Source: Acidimicrobiaceae bacterium
GTDB lineage: Bacteria > Actinomycetota > Acidimicrobiia > Acidimicrobiales > RAAP-2
Reading direction: 5' to 3'
NCBI GenBank assembly: GCA_027451285.1
Contig: DAIDJP010000016.1
Location: forward strand, 62,001 to 126,000
Length of the DNA stretch: 64,000 nucleotides
Shown here: positions 36,125 to 45,603 of the stretch, piece by piece
Position numbering within the stretch: position 1 is the stretch's first letter
Layout: every line of letters begins with the position of its first letter
Program-made: the position numbers and the translations under genes
Notes under the pieces: model-generated
Database searches by the model: none
What the model was told of the DNA's origin: nothing
The model's input: only the letters and a program-made list of their open reading frames with translations

Positions 36125-36871
36125 ATGTCGTCAAGAGTGTTGATGAGCAAGATCGCACCCACGCCGCTGTGGCGGTGGTTCTTCTTCGGGGTGATCCCCT
36201 TAGGGCTGTTCTTCAGTATTGGGTTCGCTGTCACTGCGTACCAGGAGACTCATGTTGCACTTCCTGCAGGTCTCGCTAACGAATTCGCGATCAGACGTTC
36301 ACTGACGACCCTGATGAATCTCTCGCCATTGCCCAATCGAGCCGCGCCAGATTTCTCACTGGTTGACCAGTCGGGGGGGGCGGTAAGTTTGAATCAGTTT
36401 CGGGGCAAGGCGGTTGTACTGGCCTTTCTGGATTCGCGCTGCACTCAAGTCTGCCCCATAATCGCGCAGGAGTTCGTTGTCGCTGAACGAAGTCTGGGCG
36501 CGGACGCGCTTCATGTTGAATTCGTTGGAGTCAACGTTGACCCTCGTTCAAACTCCGTGGCCGATGTTGCGCGCTTTACACGTGTGCATGGCCTTGCGGG
36601 TTTCTCAAACTGGCACTTCCTCACCGGATCTTTGCGTAGGCTCGTTCCCGTCTGGCGGTCATATGGGATTGAGGTGGCCCTTGCGAAAGGTGCCGCTCAG
36701 ACGGTGCATTCGTCATACTTGTACTTCATCAATCCGTTGGGATATGAGCGCTACCTTGCCGATGCGACCGTCTTTCAAAGTGAGAGCGGACGAGCCTACT
36801 TGCCGCCAGGACTGATCGGGCGCTGGGGTAGGGGTATCGCGTCGTATCTAAAAAAGTCACAAGGCGAATGA
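36125..36871 (+). CDS. SCO1/SenC-family copper chaperone
   Basis: 248 residues from ATG 36125 (an ATG at 36143 is an alternative). One N-terminal membrane helix (WFFFGVIPLGLFFSIGFAV) is followed by a thioredoxin-fold domain. Copper ligands are the CxxxCP motif in DSRCTQVCPI and a distal His in VHSSYLYFI. SCO proteins deliver copper to cytochrome oxidase or keep its Cys reduced. The stop overlaps the ccdA start (ATGA), so the two are coupled. Confidence 0.85.
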   Translation: MSSRVLMSKIAPTPLWRWFFFGVIPLGLFFSIGFAVTAYQETHVALPAGLANEFAIRRSLTTLMNLSPLPNRAAPDFSLVDQSGGAVSLNQFRGKAVVLAFLDSRCTQVCPIIAQEFVVAERSLGADALHVEFVGVNVDPRSNSVADVARFTRVHGLAGFSNWHFLTGSLRRLVPVWRSYGIEVALAKGAAQTVHSSYLYFINPLGYERYLADATVFQSESGRAYLPPGLIGRWGRGIASYLKKSQGE

Positions 36872-37596
36872 GAGACCTCAGCCTCCCCTTGCTCGCCATC
36901 GTCGCCGGGCTCATCTCGTTCACGTCTCCCTGCGCGCTGCCCCTCGTACCGAGCTATCTTTCGTACATTTCGGGACTGCCGGTCGCCGAGTTGTCAGAAC
37001 GTGGCGCTCGTCGCGTGGTCCTCATGTCGACTATCGCGTTCGTGGGCGGATTCACTGTGATATTCACGGCCCTTGGTGCCTCATCGTCATTCTTCGGACT
37101 GCTACTCATTCACGACTTGCCCGTGATCATAAAGTTCTCAGGAGCGTTGATCATTCTCATCGGTCTATCGATGATGGGTCTCTTCAGGATTCCTTGGTTG
37201 GCCCGAGAGCGACGCTTCGACTTCACTCGAGTTGTTGGTGGCCCCCGAGGGGCATTCCCACTTGGAATGGCCTTCGCGTTTGGTTGGACGCCATGTATAG
37301 GGCCGATACTGGCCTCAATCCTTGCCGTGGCCGGAGCCAGCCAAACTGTGGTTGAAGGCGCAGCACTCCTTGCTCTCTATTCGATGGGACTTGGTATTCC
37401 TTTTGTGCTTCTCGCGATAGGTTTCAGCCGAGTTCGTAATTCGGTTTCATTCCTTAAACGCCATGGCCGCGTGATTGAATTCACGGGAGGGTTCCTGCTA
37501 GTCGTGATTGGAGTGCTTTTTATTAGTGGTGCATGGAAGACACTATTCATCCCCCTACAAGTCCGCTTTGCAAGGTTGGGATGGCCGCCCCTTTGA
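36868..37596 (+). CDS. CcdA-like thiol/disulfide membrane transporter
   Basis: 242 residues with six membrane segments. The redox Cys are in SFTSPCALPLVPSYLSY and GWTPCIGPIL, the two pseudo-symmetric motifs of CcdA. It moves electrons from cytoplasmic thioredoxin across the membrane to TlpA-like proteins, which the next gene supplies. The start overlaps the sco1 stop. Confidence 0.85.
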   Translation: MRDLSLPLLAIVAGLISFTSPCALPLVPSYLSYISGLPVAELSERGARRVVLMSTIAFVGGFTVIFTALGASSSFFGLLLIHDLPVIIKFSGALIILIGLSMMGLFRIPWLARERRFDFTRVVGGPRGAFPLGMAFAFGWTPCIGPILASILAVAGASQTVVEGAALLALYSMGLGIPFVLLAIGFSRVRNSVSFLKRHGRVIEFTGGFLLVVIGVLFISGAWKTLFIPLQVRFARLGWPPL

Positions 37597-37609
37597 CAGG
37601 AGTAAGCAA

Positions 37610-38260
37610 ATGGATATTCCGCAGAATCATTCACTAGATCGAACCGAAAACACGGAGATAGCGGTTGAGCGAGATACCAGTCACGTCCCATTCAGGTGGT
37701 GGCTCCTAGCTTTGATCGCCGCTATTATGGGCGGATTGAGCGGAGTGTATCTTGCTCACTTCAACCGACCAAGTTCGCTTGCTTCGTCAGGGGTCTTCAC
37801 ACCGACAGTTGGCACTTTCACTCGGGTTGCTCCGGTGACGGCACCGTCTTTCAGATTAGTCAGTCTGGAACATTCTGATCAGGTAGTTTCTCTGAATCAG
37901 TTTCGGGGACGCCCATTGGTAGTGAATTTCTGGGCATCGTGGTGCCCGCCATGCCGCAAGGAGATGCCCGCGTTGGCTGACGTCGCGCGCCAACTCCAAG
38001 GCAAGGTGGACTTCGTGGGACTTGACACTGAGGATGAGCGTAACTCTGGTCTGTCATTCTCTAGGGCTACAGGAGTGCGGTTTTCATTGGCAATTGACAC
38101 TGCGCAGGTGGCGTCGTCCTATGGCGTGTACGGTCTGCCAACCACCGTGTTCATCTCCGCCGGTGGGAAAGTCTTGGGAAAGGAAGTTGGGGGGTTGACG
38201 AAGGCGCGGCTGTTCGATGCAATTCGACAGATATTTGGTGCAGCGACGCGATTGCATTAG
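37610..38260 (+). CDS. TlpA-like membrane-anchored thioredoxin
   Basis: 216 residues from ATG 37610 with AGGAG upstream; the longer track ORF starts in the ccdA gene. A membrane helix (WWLLALIAAIMGGLSGVYLA) precedes a thioredoxin domain with FWASWCPPCRKEMPAL and the cis-Pro in GLPTTVFI. It is the likely partner of the CcdA encoded just upstream, giving reducing power to Sco1 or apocytochromes. Confidence 0.85.
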   Translation: MDIPQNHSLDRTENTEIAVERDTSHVPFRWWLLALIAAIMGGLSGVYLAHFNRPSSLASSGVFTPTVGTFTRVAPVTAPSFRLVSLEHSDQVVSLNQFRGRPLVVNFWASWCPPCRKEMPALADVARQLQGKVDFVGLDTEDERNSGLSFSRATGVRFSLAIDTAQVASSYGVYGLPTTVFISAGGKVLGKEVGGLTKARLFDAIRQIFGAATRLH

Positions 38261-38644
38261 GCAGCATAATGCGAACATTTGTGCACGGATTAGAGTGCTG
38301 ATCTGGCTTCTTTATTTTCTCCTTGGCGCGTTTGTAAGGAACATTGTGATGTTATTTGATTGCTTAGTGCGAGGTTTGACGAGAGGACCGACTATCAGGT
38401 ACGACGCGTGGTCAGATTGGATCGACGCGTGAAACTCGATATGAGATCCTTCACCGATGACGGCACGAGGATTACGCTCGCCCCAATGTGCTTGGGCTCC
38501 TTGGGCAGAACCGTCGGTGCCTCAACCGTAGAGGACTTCCCGTTCGGGCTGGTCGACCGCCATCGCGACCGAAATGATGGCAGGCCCGATTTCCTCCATT
38601 GAGAAGTGACCTTTGGCGGCTTATCGGTTTTGAGGGGAGTCGGG
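38261..38644. other. Region without a supported gene left of the DUF3024 gene
   Basis: The first half continues the A+T-rich character of the sco1 cluster, and the second half returns to high GC. The ORF 38360-38602 has no RBS or domain. The composition change near 38.4-38.6 kb may mark an insertion boundary. Confidence 0.3.
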
Positions 38645-38989
38645 TCAACCCCAGAAGAGACCCGTTTGATCTAACTCGATCTCGTTGAGGATCTCGTCGA
38701 TCGAGCCCGGATCGATGAGATCAAAGTCGTGCCATCGGCCGCTGAGTTCAGCCCAATAGGGGGTCCACTCGTTGGCGACGTCGTCGTACTTCATCCTCGC
38801 CACTGCGTGACGAGTCCATTCGGGGCCCAGACTCTCGTGCCACGGCGGACGGCACTCGACGATCGTGACGGCCTTGCCGCGCACGTCAACTTCCATGCGG
38901 ATCTTGTCCTGAAATTGCGCGGGCACTTTCGCGGCGGCGTACTTGCGGATCTTGTGCAGGTCGAGGTCGGGGACGGCCACGCAGGACAC
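38645..38989 (-). CDS. DUF3024-family protein
   Basis: 114 residues. The pattern VPDLDLHKIRKYAAAKVPAQ, RGKAVTIVECRPPW, WTRHAVARMKYD and WTPYWAELSGRWHDFD matches the DUF3024 family of small proteins with unknown function. It lies back-to-back with the ISL3 transposase, only about 80 bp away, so it may have travelled with that insertion sequence. Confidence 0.7.
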   Translation of the reverse strand: MSCVAVPDLDLHKIRKYAAAKVPAQFQDKIRMEVDVRGKAVTIVECRPPWHESLGPEWTRHAVARMKYDDVANEWTPYWAELSGRWHDFDLIDPGSIDEILNEIELDQTGLFWG

Positions 38990-39068
38990 GTTAGATGGCG
39001 TTGCGAGAACGTGAAACGAGGGCTCTGCAAATCTGTTCGGTGTCTAAGCCAACAGAAAGAGAGCCCCC

Positions 39069-40364
39069 GTGATCACCGACCCTACCGCCATGAACCTGTT
39101 CTTCGTCAACCTCGAGGGTGTGCGAGTACTCGGCATCGACGACGAGGCGGTCGTTCCCGAGGTGCACGTGGAGCTCGAGCGCGGCCTCGAGGGATGTCCC
39201 AGCTGCGGGGTGGTGGCGTCGGTGAAGGACCGCTACCGCGTGTGCCTCGTCGATCTCACCATGGCCGGCCGCCAGATCGTGCTGGTGTGGAACAAGCGTC
39301 GCTTCGTCTGCAAAGAACGTGGATGTCCCACGGGCTCCTGGACGGAGGTTGAGCCACGCATCGCGGCCCCTCGTCTCAAGATGACCGATCGCGCCGCACG
39401 CTGGGCGACCTTCGAAGTCGGAAAGAACGGCCGCACCGTGGCCGAAGTTGCCGAACACCTGGGTTGCGACTGGCACACCGTGAATGACGCCGTTCTCGCC
39501 TACGGCACCGCCCTCATCGATCACCCCGAGCGCTTCGGCGACGTCAGCTCGATTGGACTGGACGAGCACCTGATGGTCAAGCTCGGCGGGCGACGACGTC
39601 AACACTTCGTCACGGCGATCGTCGACGTGGAGCGGGGCCAGCTGCTCGACGTCGTTCCGGATCGACGCGCCGAGGCGCCCACAACGTGGCTGCGCGAGCG
39701 CGGTGAAGAGTGGCTCGCCAACGTCACTGCGGGCACGCTCGATCTCTCCGCCACCTACCGCAGCGTCTTCGCCGCGGTGCTTCCACACGCCAAGTTGGTC
39801 GCCGATCCCTTTCACGTGGTTCGTCACGCGACCGCTCAGGTCGACCTCGCGCGCCGACGCGTGCAGAACGAGGTGTTCGGTCATCAGGGGCGCAAGGACG
39901 ACCCCCACTACCGGGCGCGTCGCCTGCTCACCATGGCGGCCGAGCGCTTGGATGAGAACGAGAACGGCACCGAGAAGATGCTTGGCCTGGTTCGCGCCGG
40001 CGACCGCTACGGACAGGTCGAGATGACGTGGTCGGCGAGGGAAGCGGTCCGCGAGCTCTACACCGTTCCCGACTACGAGCTCGCCGGCCAGTTCATCGAC
40101 GAACTGATCCGCGACATGGCTGATAAGACCTGGCCCATCGAGGTCCGCTCACTCAGTCGAACACTGAAGCGCTGGCGCAACGAGATCATCGCGTGGCACA
40201 AGCTCCACATCACGAACGGACCCACTGAGGCAATGAACAACTTGGCCAAGCGCGTCAAACGCGTGGCGTTCGAATTCCGGTCATTTTGCAACTACCGAGT
40301 GCGCGCCCTCCTCTACGCCGGCAAGCCGAACTGGGACCTACTCGCGACGATCACACCCCGCTAG
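39069..40364 (+). CDS. ISL3-family transposase
   Basis: 431 residues. The N-terminal zinc finger (CPSCGVVA ... CKERGCP) is followed by a HTH and a DDE-type catalytic domain with GLDEHLM, VADPFHVVRHA and TNGPTEAMNNLAKRVKRVAFEFRSFCNYRVR, all typical of ISL3. The reading frame is intact. A possible left terminal repeat (GGGCTCTGCAAATC, 39020-39033) precedes it, but I cannot find a matching inverted copy on the right before 40449, so the element may be one-ended or diverged. It separates the sco1 cluster from the copA operon. Confidence 0.88.
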   Translation: MITDPTAMNLFFVNLEGVRVLGIDDEAVVPEVHVELERGLEGCPSCGVVASVKDRYRVCLVDLTMAGRQIVLVWNKRRFVCKERGCPTGSWTEVEPRIAAPRLKMTDRAARWATFEVGKNGRTVAEVAEHLGCDWHTVNDAVLAYGTALIDHPERFGDVSSIGLDEHLMVKLGGRRRQHFVTAIVDVERGQLLDVVPDRRAEAPTTWLRERGEEWLANVTAGTLDLSATYRSVFAAVLPHAKLVADPFHVVRHATAQVDLARRRVQNEVFGHQGRKDDPHYRARRLLTMAAERLDENENGTEKMLGLVRAGDRYGQVEMTWSAREAVRELYTVPDYELAGQFIDELIRDMADKTWPIEVRSLSRTLKRWRNEIIAWHKLHITNGPTEAMNNLAKRVKRVAFEFRSFCNYRVRALLYAGKPNWDLLATITPR

Positions 40365-40448
40365 ATACCGATGCTCCGTCAAATAACAATCGCACCGGCA
40401 TCAGCCATAGCAGTACCGGCCTAGGTATCAAATACCGCCTACGTCTCG

Positions 40449-41135
40449 TTACGCCATTGTCGGAAAGCGGTGGAGTAGTGCCGACGTCGAAATCCACATG
40501 CTGGGGAAGTCCTCGTGGAAGCGGACAATTCCACGACGGTCCACGAGAACGAAGCTGTGATCCGCAGTGTTCGGCCCCATGTCCATGCCCCCGCCAACCG
40601 CACCGAAGCGGTTGGTGATCGACCCGTCTGGGTCGGCGAGCATGGGGAGAGTGAGCCCGTAGGAGCGTGCGGAGGCCGCAAGGGTGTCGGCGCTGTCATT
40701 GGTCACCATCACCAGGGTGATGTGATCACGGGTGAGTTGCGAGGCGTCGCGCTGCAACGCCTGGGCCTGAGTCATGCAGGCCTGACACGTCGAACCTGCA
40801 CTGAAGTAGTACAGGACGTTCTTACCGGCCAGGTCCTTCGAGTCAATCAGTTGGCCGGTCAGCGGATCGGTTCCTGCGAACTGAGGTGCGCGGCTGCCCA
40901 CCGCCAATGTTGAAGTCCCCGACGAGGCACCCGGGTGTTTCAAGTCGGACAGGAAACTCACGAACAGCAGTCCTGCGATGACGAGTGCTCCCGTAGTCCA
41001 GTAGATCCAGGTGCGATGGTGTTTGACCACGTAGGGCGAATGCGAGGCGGGGGTGCGAGTCCGGTTGGTCGTCGGCGCTCCGACGGGGCGGGCGACGGTC
41101 CTCGCGACGGACTTGTTGCGGGCGGACTTACTCAT
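40449..41135 (-). CDS. Membrane-anchored redoxin (AhpC/TSA-like)
   Basis: 228 residues. A basic, Thr/Ala-rich tail and one membrane helix (WIYWTTGALVIAGLLFVSFL) lead to a peroxiredoxin/redoxin fold domain with FSAGSTCQACMTQAQAL, a CxxC in place of the single peroxidatic Cys. The last gene of the copper operon, it overlaps the ccdA-like stop by 8 bases. It probably takes electrons from that CcdA-like protein. Confidence 0.75.
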   Translation of the reverse strand: MSKSARNKSVARTVARPVGAPTTNRTRTPASHSPYVVKHHRTWIYWTTGALVIAGLLFVSFLSDLKHPGASSGTSTLAVGSRAPQFAGTDPLTGQLIDSKDLAGKNVLYYFSAGSTCQACMTQAQALQRDASQLTRDHITLVMVTNDSADTLAASARSYGLTLPMLADPDGSITNRFGAVGGGMDMGPNTADHSFVLVDRRGIVRFHEDFPSMWISTSALLHRFPTMA

Positions 41136-41988
41136 GGGTGGACTCCTTCTTCAACGAACGAATGACGACGGCGATGAGCGTTGCGATGAACAGCGCGAGC
41201 ACGGGCCACGCGACCCAGTTCGAAACGTGAGCGGCGTAGGGGGCCACGTGATTGTTGAGATAGGAGCTCATCGAGCGTTGAAAACCGAGCATTCGCCGGG
41301 ACTGGCCGGTGACGGCCGTCACCACGAAGAAGAACCCGAATCCGCCGAAGAGGGCCGTACCGACCAGGCGCGAGAGGCTTGTTACTTTCACGTAGCTGCC
41401 GAGGTGGATCGTGAACTTCCAGTCACGGGCCCTGGCTTTGGCTTTGGCCCCGGTGAAGAAGAGGGCGATGATGACCAGCGGGAAGATGATGCCCGTGATG
41501 TAGGCGCCACCGAGTATGAACCCACCGAGGGCCGAGCCATTGAGTGCGGACAGGGCCACTGCGCCGGCGAGGACGGGCGCGCAGCAGGCAGTGATGGCGC
41601 CCGAGAAGATGCCCAAGAGAAAGACCGAGCCGATCGACCCCGTCATCTCAGGTTGGCGTGCGAAGGGTAGGGAGAGCATGGTGCCACGCCACAAGGCAGC
41701 CGCCGTGGCCAACATCATCAGACCGCCGATGACGAAGAGTTGGGGGTGGAATCTCGAGGTCCACTGCCCGATGGCTCCCGCGCCCATGGTGATTGGCCAG
41801 ACGATGACAGTTACGCCGGCGACGTAGATGGCGGTAAGCATCGCCGTGCGCAGCGGCTTATGGCCGGAGATGGCGGCCAGGTAGGTTGGCATCATGACCC
41901 CCGAGCAGCATGGGGCGAAGAAGGCGATCATGCCCGCGATGAAGGCCGCGGCGGCGGAGCCGGTCATGAGTGAAGCGACCGCAATCAT
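41128..41988 (-). CDS. CcdA/DsbD-like membrane thiol transporter
   Basis: 286 residues, about seven membrane segments. Paired Cys occur in AFFAPCCSGVMMPTY and ITACCAPVLAG, the two redox positions of the CcdA/DsbD family, here each as CC. The start overlaps the glutaredoxin stop. It should carry reducing equivalents, and maybe copper-handling thiols, across the membrane to the redoxin downstream. Confidence 0.78.
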   Translation of the reverse strand: MIAVASLMTGSAAAAFIAGMIAFFAPCCSGVMMPTYLAAISGHKPLRTAMLTAIYVAGVTVIVWPITMGAGAIGQWTSRFHPQLFVIGGLMMLATAAALWRGTMLSLPFARQPEMTGSIGSVFLLGIFSGAITACCAPVLAGAVALSALNGSALGGFILGGAYITGIIFPLVIIALFFTGAKAKARARDWKFTIHLGSYVKVTSLSRLVGTALFGGFGFFFVVTAVTGQSRRMLGFQRSMSSYLNNHVAPYAAHVSNWVAWPVLALFIATLIAVVIRSLKKESTHE

Positions 41989-42224
41989 GAGTGTCCCAGC
42001 TCCGCGGCGAGGCGCTTCGCGGAGAAGCGGCCGTAGGCGAAGACCCGCTCGCCGTCGGTCAGCACCGGCAGAAACGACAGTGGGATGCCGTCCGCAGCCA
42101 GCGCCATCGCCTCGTCGGAGTCAACACTCAGTTCACGTCGCTCGATGCCTAGTTGGTCGAGAACCGTGCGGCCGTGCTCGCACAGATGACAGTCCTCGGC
42201 GGTGATGTAGAAGAGATCGTTCAC
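41985..42224 (-). CDS. Glutaredoxin-like protein
   Basis: 79 residues with the active site EDCHLCEHG (CxxC) at the end of the first strand and a [12 protein letters not shown] cis-Pro loop. The size fits glutaredoxin-like proteins. It overlaps the P-type ATPase stop and the ccdA-like start by four bases each. It may supply electrons or move Cu(I) in the cytoplasm. Confidence 0.8.
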   Translation of the reverse strand: MNDLFYITAEDCHLCEHGRTVLDQLGIERRELSVDSDEAMALAADGIPLSFLPVLTDGERVFAYGRFSAKRLAAELGHS

Positions 42225-44731
42225 GTGGTGGACCCTTTCGATGTGGAGGTGATTCGCGTATGACGCAAGCGATTGGCGTTGGTGACCACCGACAGCGACG
42301 ACAACGCCATCGCGGCCGCGGCGATCATTGGCGAGAGGACGACGCCGAAGAACGGGTAGAGCAGACCCGCCGCTAACGGGATCCCCGCCGTGTTGTAGCC
42401 GAACGCGAGGACCAGATTCTGACGGATGTTGCGCATAGTGGCCCGTGACAGGCGAATCGTCGTGGCTACTCCCATGAGCGATCCCGACATGAGGGTGACG
42501 TCGGCCGCCTCGATGGCGACGTCGGTGCCCGTGCCAATGGCGAGGCCGACGTCGGCCTTCGCCAGCGCCGGCGCGTCGTTGATCCCGTCACCCACCATCC
42601 CCATCGAGCGCCCCTCGGCCTGGAGTCGAGCGATCTCGTCGGCCTTGTCCTCCGGGCGGACCTCGGCGAGCACCTTGTCGATCCCGACCCGACGGGCCAC
42701 GGCGAGCGCGGTGCGCTGGGCGTCGCCCGTCAGCATCACCACCTCTATACCCAGTGAACGCAGGGCGGCAATGGCGGCGATGGAGTCCTCCTTGATGGGG
42801 TCGGCGACCGCGACGAGCCCCGCCGGGCGCCCGTCGATGGCGACGAGCGTTGCGGTCTTTCCCTCACTGGCGAGCTCGTCGGCCCGGGCCTGCAGTTCCG
42901 ACGAGTCGATCGCCGACTCGCTGAAGAGGCGGACGTTGCCGACGAGGACGTCGTGACCCTCCACGCGAGCCCGCACGCCTTGGCCGGTGACCGAGGTGAA
43001 CGTCGTCGTCCGAGGCACCGCAATCCCTCGCTGAGCGGCGCCGGCCACGATGGCCGCGGCCAGCGGATGCTCCGAGTCGTGCTCGGCGCTCGCCACGAGT
43101 GAGAGCAGTTCGGCTTCGTCGTATCCCTTGAGGACTACGACGTCGGTCAGCACCGGGTGTCCCGCCGTGATCGTGCCGGTCTTGTCCAGCACGATCGTGT
43201 CGAGTCGTCCCGCCGTCTCCAGCGCCTCGGCAGAGCGGAAGAGCACTCCATTGGTGGCGCCGCGGCCGGTGCCGACCAGCACCGCCAGCGGCGTGGCCAG
43301 TCCGAGCGCGCAGGGACAGGCGATGACGAGCACGGTCACCGCGGTGATGATCGCGTAGGTGAGAGCCGGGGAGGGTCCGGCCACAAACCAGACGGCGAAG
43401 GCGCCCAGGGCGATGAAGACGACGACCGGGACGAACACCGACGAGACCTGGTCCGCCAGGTGCTGAATCGGTGGACGTGAGGCTTGGGCGCGACGAACGA
43501 GGTCGACGATCTGGGCGAGCACGCTGTCCGCCCCGACCCGGGTCGCCTCGACGCGGAGTGACCCGTTGGCGTTCATGGTCGCCCCGACGACCTCGTCACC
43601 CGGACCCTTTTCGGCGGGGATGGGCTCTCCCGTGACCATGGACTCGTCGACCGCCGAGTGACCCTCGGTGACCGTACCGTCGACGGGGATCTTCTCGCCG
43701 GGGCGCACCAACACCACGTCGCCGGGCACGACTTCCTCGATCGCCAGGTCGATTTCGATCCCGTCACGCAGGACTCGCGCGGTGCGTGCCTGCATGCCGA
43801 GCAACCTGCGGACCGCTTCGCCGGTATCGGCCTTGGCTCTGACCTCGATCAACCGACCGAGGAGGATCAGCGTGAGGATGAAACCGACGTCCTCGAAGTA
43901 CACAGCGCGCACGTTGGTCGGGGCAAGGGAGGGCGCGATCGTGATGACCAGGCTGTAGGCGAACGCCGCGCAGGCCCCCAGTGTGATGAGCGAGTTCATG
44001 TCCGCGTTGCGATGGGTCAAGGCGAGCCAGCCGGTGCGGTGAATCGGCCAACCCGTGTAGAAGAACACCGGGGTTGTCAGTGCGAGCGCGAACCACGGGT
44101 TGGTGAGTGTGGCCGGAAGCCACGCGGCGTGAAGGAAATCCTTCGCCATGACGCCGAAGAGCACCGGCGCCGTGAGTACGGCCCCTACGAGAACTCGTCG
44201 CGTCAGATCGGCGATCTCGGCGCGGCGTTCAGCGGCCTCCCGGCCCTCACCGTCGGTGTGTCCCGCGCGGGCGTTGCCGTCTCGAACGACGGGTGGCACG
44301 ATGACCGGCGACCGGGCGCCATCGCCAGTTGTTGCAGGGGCAGTCGATGGGACACTCTCGTCACCGACGGTGAGGACGCCGTGGTTCATGTTCATGCCAC
44401 AGGCGAAGGCGAAGACGCCGGGTTTGTCCGGAACAATCTCCACCACCGTCTGGGCGAATGCCGGTAGTTCGGCGGAGACGCCCAGGTCCGGAAAGACCAC
44501 CCGTGAGGTGCAGTCTCCAGACTCCTGGCGGTCGAAGACCAGTCGCAATGGCACACCCGTTCGGGCACTGATCCGGTTTGGGCTGTAGCCCCCTCGGACC
44601 GTGACGTGCACGGTCTGGACACCACCTTCGAGCTCCGAGGTCGTCGTCTTCTTCGGACCGAAGAACCACCATCCGAGACCGGCGGCGACCGTTAGGTCGG
44701 CCGCGACGACGACGATGTCGCTCGCACTCAT
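42221..44731 (-). CDS. copA: Copper-exporting P1B-type ATPase with N-terminal cupredoxin-like domain
   Basis: 836 residues. P-type motifs: [11 protein letters not shown] (metal-binding CPC, transmembrane), DKTGTI (phosphorylated Asp), [16 protein letters not shown] and [10 protein letters not shown]. The N-terminus is unusual. After one membrane helix comes a cupredoxin-type domain ([22 protein letters not shown] ... [14 protein letters not shown]) in place of the normal HMA domain. That domain keeps Cys and Met residues suitable for copper. A His/Glu-rich linker follows. It probably exports Cu(I). It is the fifth gene of an eight-gene operon under a CsoR-like repressor. Confidence 0.88.
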   Translation of the reverse strand: MSASDIVVVAADLTVAAGLGWWFFGPKKTTTSELEGGVQTVHVTVRGGYSPNRISARTGVPLRLVFDRQESGDCTSRVVFPDLGVSAELPAFAQTVVEIVPDKPGVFAFACGMNMNHGVLTVGDESVPSTAPATTGDGARSPVIVPPVVRDGNARAGHTDGEGREAAERRAEIADLTRRVLVGAVLTAPVLFGVMAKDFLHAAWLPATLTNPWFALALTTPVFFYTGWPIHRTGWLALTHRNADMNSLITLGACAAFAYSLVITIAPSLAPTNVRAVYFEDVGFILTLILLGRLIEVRAKADTGEAVRRLLGMQARTARVLRDGIEIDLAIEEVVPGDVVLVRPGEKIPVDGTVTEGHSAVDESMVTGEPIPAEKGPGDEVVGATMNANGSLRVEATRVGADSVLAQIVDLVRRAQASRPPIQHLADQVSSVFVPVVVFIALGAFAVWFVAGPSPALTYAIITAVTVLVIACPCALGLATPLAVLVGTGRGATNGVLFRSAEALETAGRLDTIVLDKTGTITAGHPVLTDVVVLKGYDEAELLSLVASAEHDSEHPLAAAIVAGAAQRGIAVPRTTTFTSVTGQGVRARVEGHDVLVGNVRLFSESAIDSSELQARADELASEGKTATLVAIDGRPAGLVAVADPIKEDSIAAIAALRSLGIEVVMLTGDAQRTALAVARRVGIDKVLAEVRPEDKADEIARLQAEGRSMGMVGDGINDAPALAKADVGLAIGTGTDVAIEAADVTLMSGSLMGVATTIRLSRATMRNIRQNLVLAFGYNTAGIPLAAGLLYPFFGVVLSPMIAAAAMALSSLSVVTNANRLRHTRITSTSKGSTT

Positions 44732-44753
44732 CAGAACGAAGTTTCGGGTGAGT

Positions 44754-44984
44754 TCACATCTTCATCCCGCTACGGTCCATCATCTTCATCATCACGAACA
44801 TCATGCCGAGACACGCCACCGCGTACACCAGAAAGCCGGGCGAGACGACGCCGGTGGCCACCAGGACGGCGGCGATCAGAATCATCGGAATACAGCAGGC
44901 GATCATCATCCAGCCGTGGCCGCGGTGCCCAGCCATCTCATGCCGCTCAGGTGCTTGGGTCGGTGTGTGATCCGTGTGGCTCAT
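44754..44984 (-). CDS. Small His/Met-rich membrane protein
   Basis: 76 residues from ATG 44984. A His-rich start ([24 protein letters not shown]) is followed by two hydrophobic segments and a Met-rich end ([16 protein letters not shown]). His and Met clusters suggest copper binding. The layout resembles DUF2933-type small proteins from metal-resistance loci, but this is not certain. Confidence 0.6.
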   Translation of the reverse strand: MSHTDHTPTQAPERHEMAGHRGHGWMMIACCIPMILIAAVLVATGVVSPGFLVYAVACLGMMFVMMKMMDRSGMKM

Positions 44985-44986
44985 GA

Positions 44987-45253
44987 CTAGTTCCCTAGTG
45001 ACTTCGGCACGTGGCCGAACTTGGCGTACAGCGGGCAGTGTCCGAGCGCGCCGGTGACGATGAGATCGAGTCCGGCGAACACGAGGAGCACTTCCAGGAT
45101 GACCGCGAGGGCTGAGGCAGCTGACGCCAGCAGAACGGCCCCCGCGATGACGCCCGCTCCGCCCTTCCCAATGCGCGCGATGCGCTCGGCCGGCGTGATG
45201 TTGATGCTCTTCCCACGCCAACCGGTGCGAGGGTTCGACGTCACGTCTTTCAT
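44987..45253 (-). CDS. DUF2892-like inner-membrane protein
   Basis: 88 residues from ATG 45253, overlapping the CsoR stop. It contains NITPAERIARIGKGGAGVIAGAVLL and ends in TGALGHCPLYAKFG, the typical DUF2892 pattern (also the C-terminal part of YgaP rhodanese) with a conserved GHCPLY. The Cys may take part in sulfur or copper transfer. Confidence 0.72.
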   Translation of the reverse strand: MKDVTSNPRTGWRGKSINITPAERIARIGKGGAGVIAGAVLLASAASALAVILEVLLVFAGLDLIVTGALGHCPLYAKFGHVPKSLGN

Positions 45254-45603
45254 AGCCGCACCACCTGACGGATGGTGCTCGCCACTTCCTCGAGTGCCGC
45301 CTCTCCATCGGATGCGGAGCGCTTCGCTGCCTCGAGCACGCAGCATTGCAGGTGGTCGTTGAGGAGTCCGACTGCAACTTCCTGAAGCGCCCGGGTCGCC
45401 GATGAGATCTGCATCACGATGTCGGGGCACCATCGGTCGTCCTCGACCATCTTCGCGAGCCCGCGTATCTGACCTTCGACCTTGCCTAGACGGGCCAGGT
45501 AGTCCTCCTTGCCCGCGGCGTATCCACGCGCAGTCCGCCGTGCAGTGGCAGTTGTCGATGGGGCCGACTCGCCTCCCGGTCGCGTTGAAATGGTGTTGGT
45601 CAT
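45250..45603 (-). CDS. csoR: CsoR-family repressor
   Basis: 117 residues with an N-terminal low-complexity extension of about 28 residues that the other CsoR lacks. The core has RLGKVEGQIRGLAKMVEDD, Cys in DRWCPDIVMQ, and His and Cys in LLNDHLQCCV. The Cys-His-Cys ligands are kept, with a second adjacent Cys. It overlaps its neighbours on both sides. The probable targets are the palindromes at 45918 and 46056. Confidence 0.85.
   Translation of the reverse strand: MTNTISTRPGGESAPSTTATARRTARGYAAGKEDYLARLGKVEGQIRGLAKMVEDDRWCPDIVMQISSATRALQEVAVGLLNDHLQCCVLEAAKRSASDGEAALEEVASTIRQVVRL

Noticed and set aside
38360-38602. 80-codon plus-strand ORF
   Set aside because: No RBS or family, and it crosses a composition change.
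40365-40448. Right inverted repeat of the ISL3 element
   Set aside because: No sequence complementary to the presumed left end (GGGCTCTGCAAATC) is found before the next gene.
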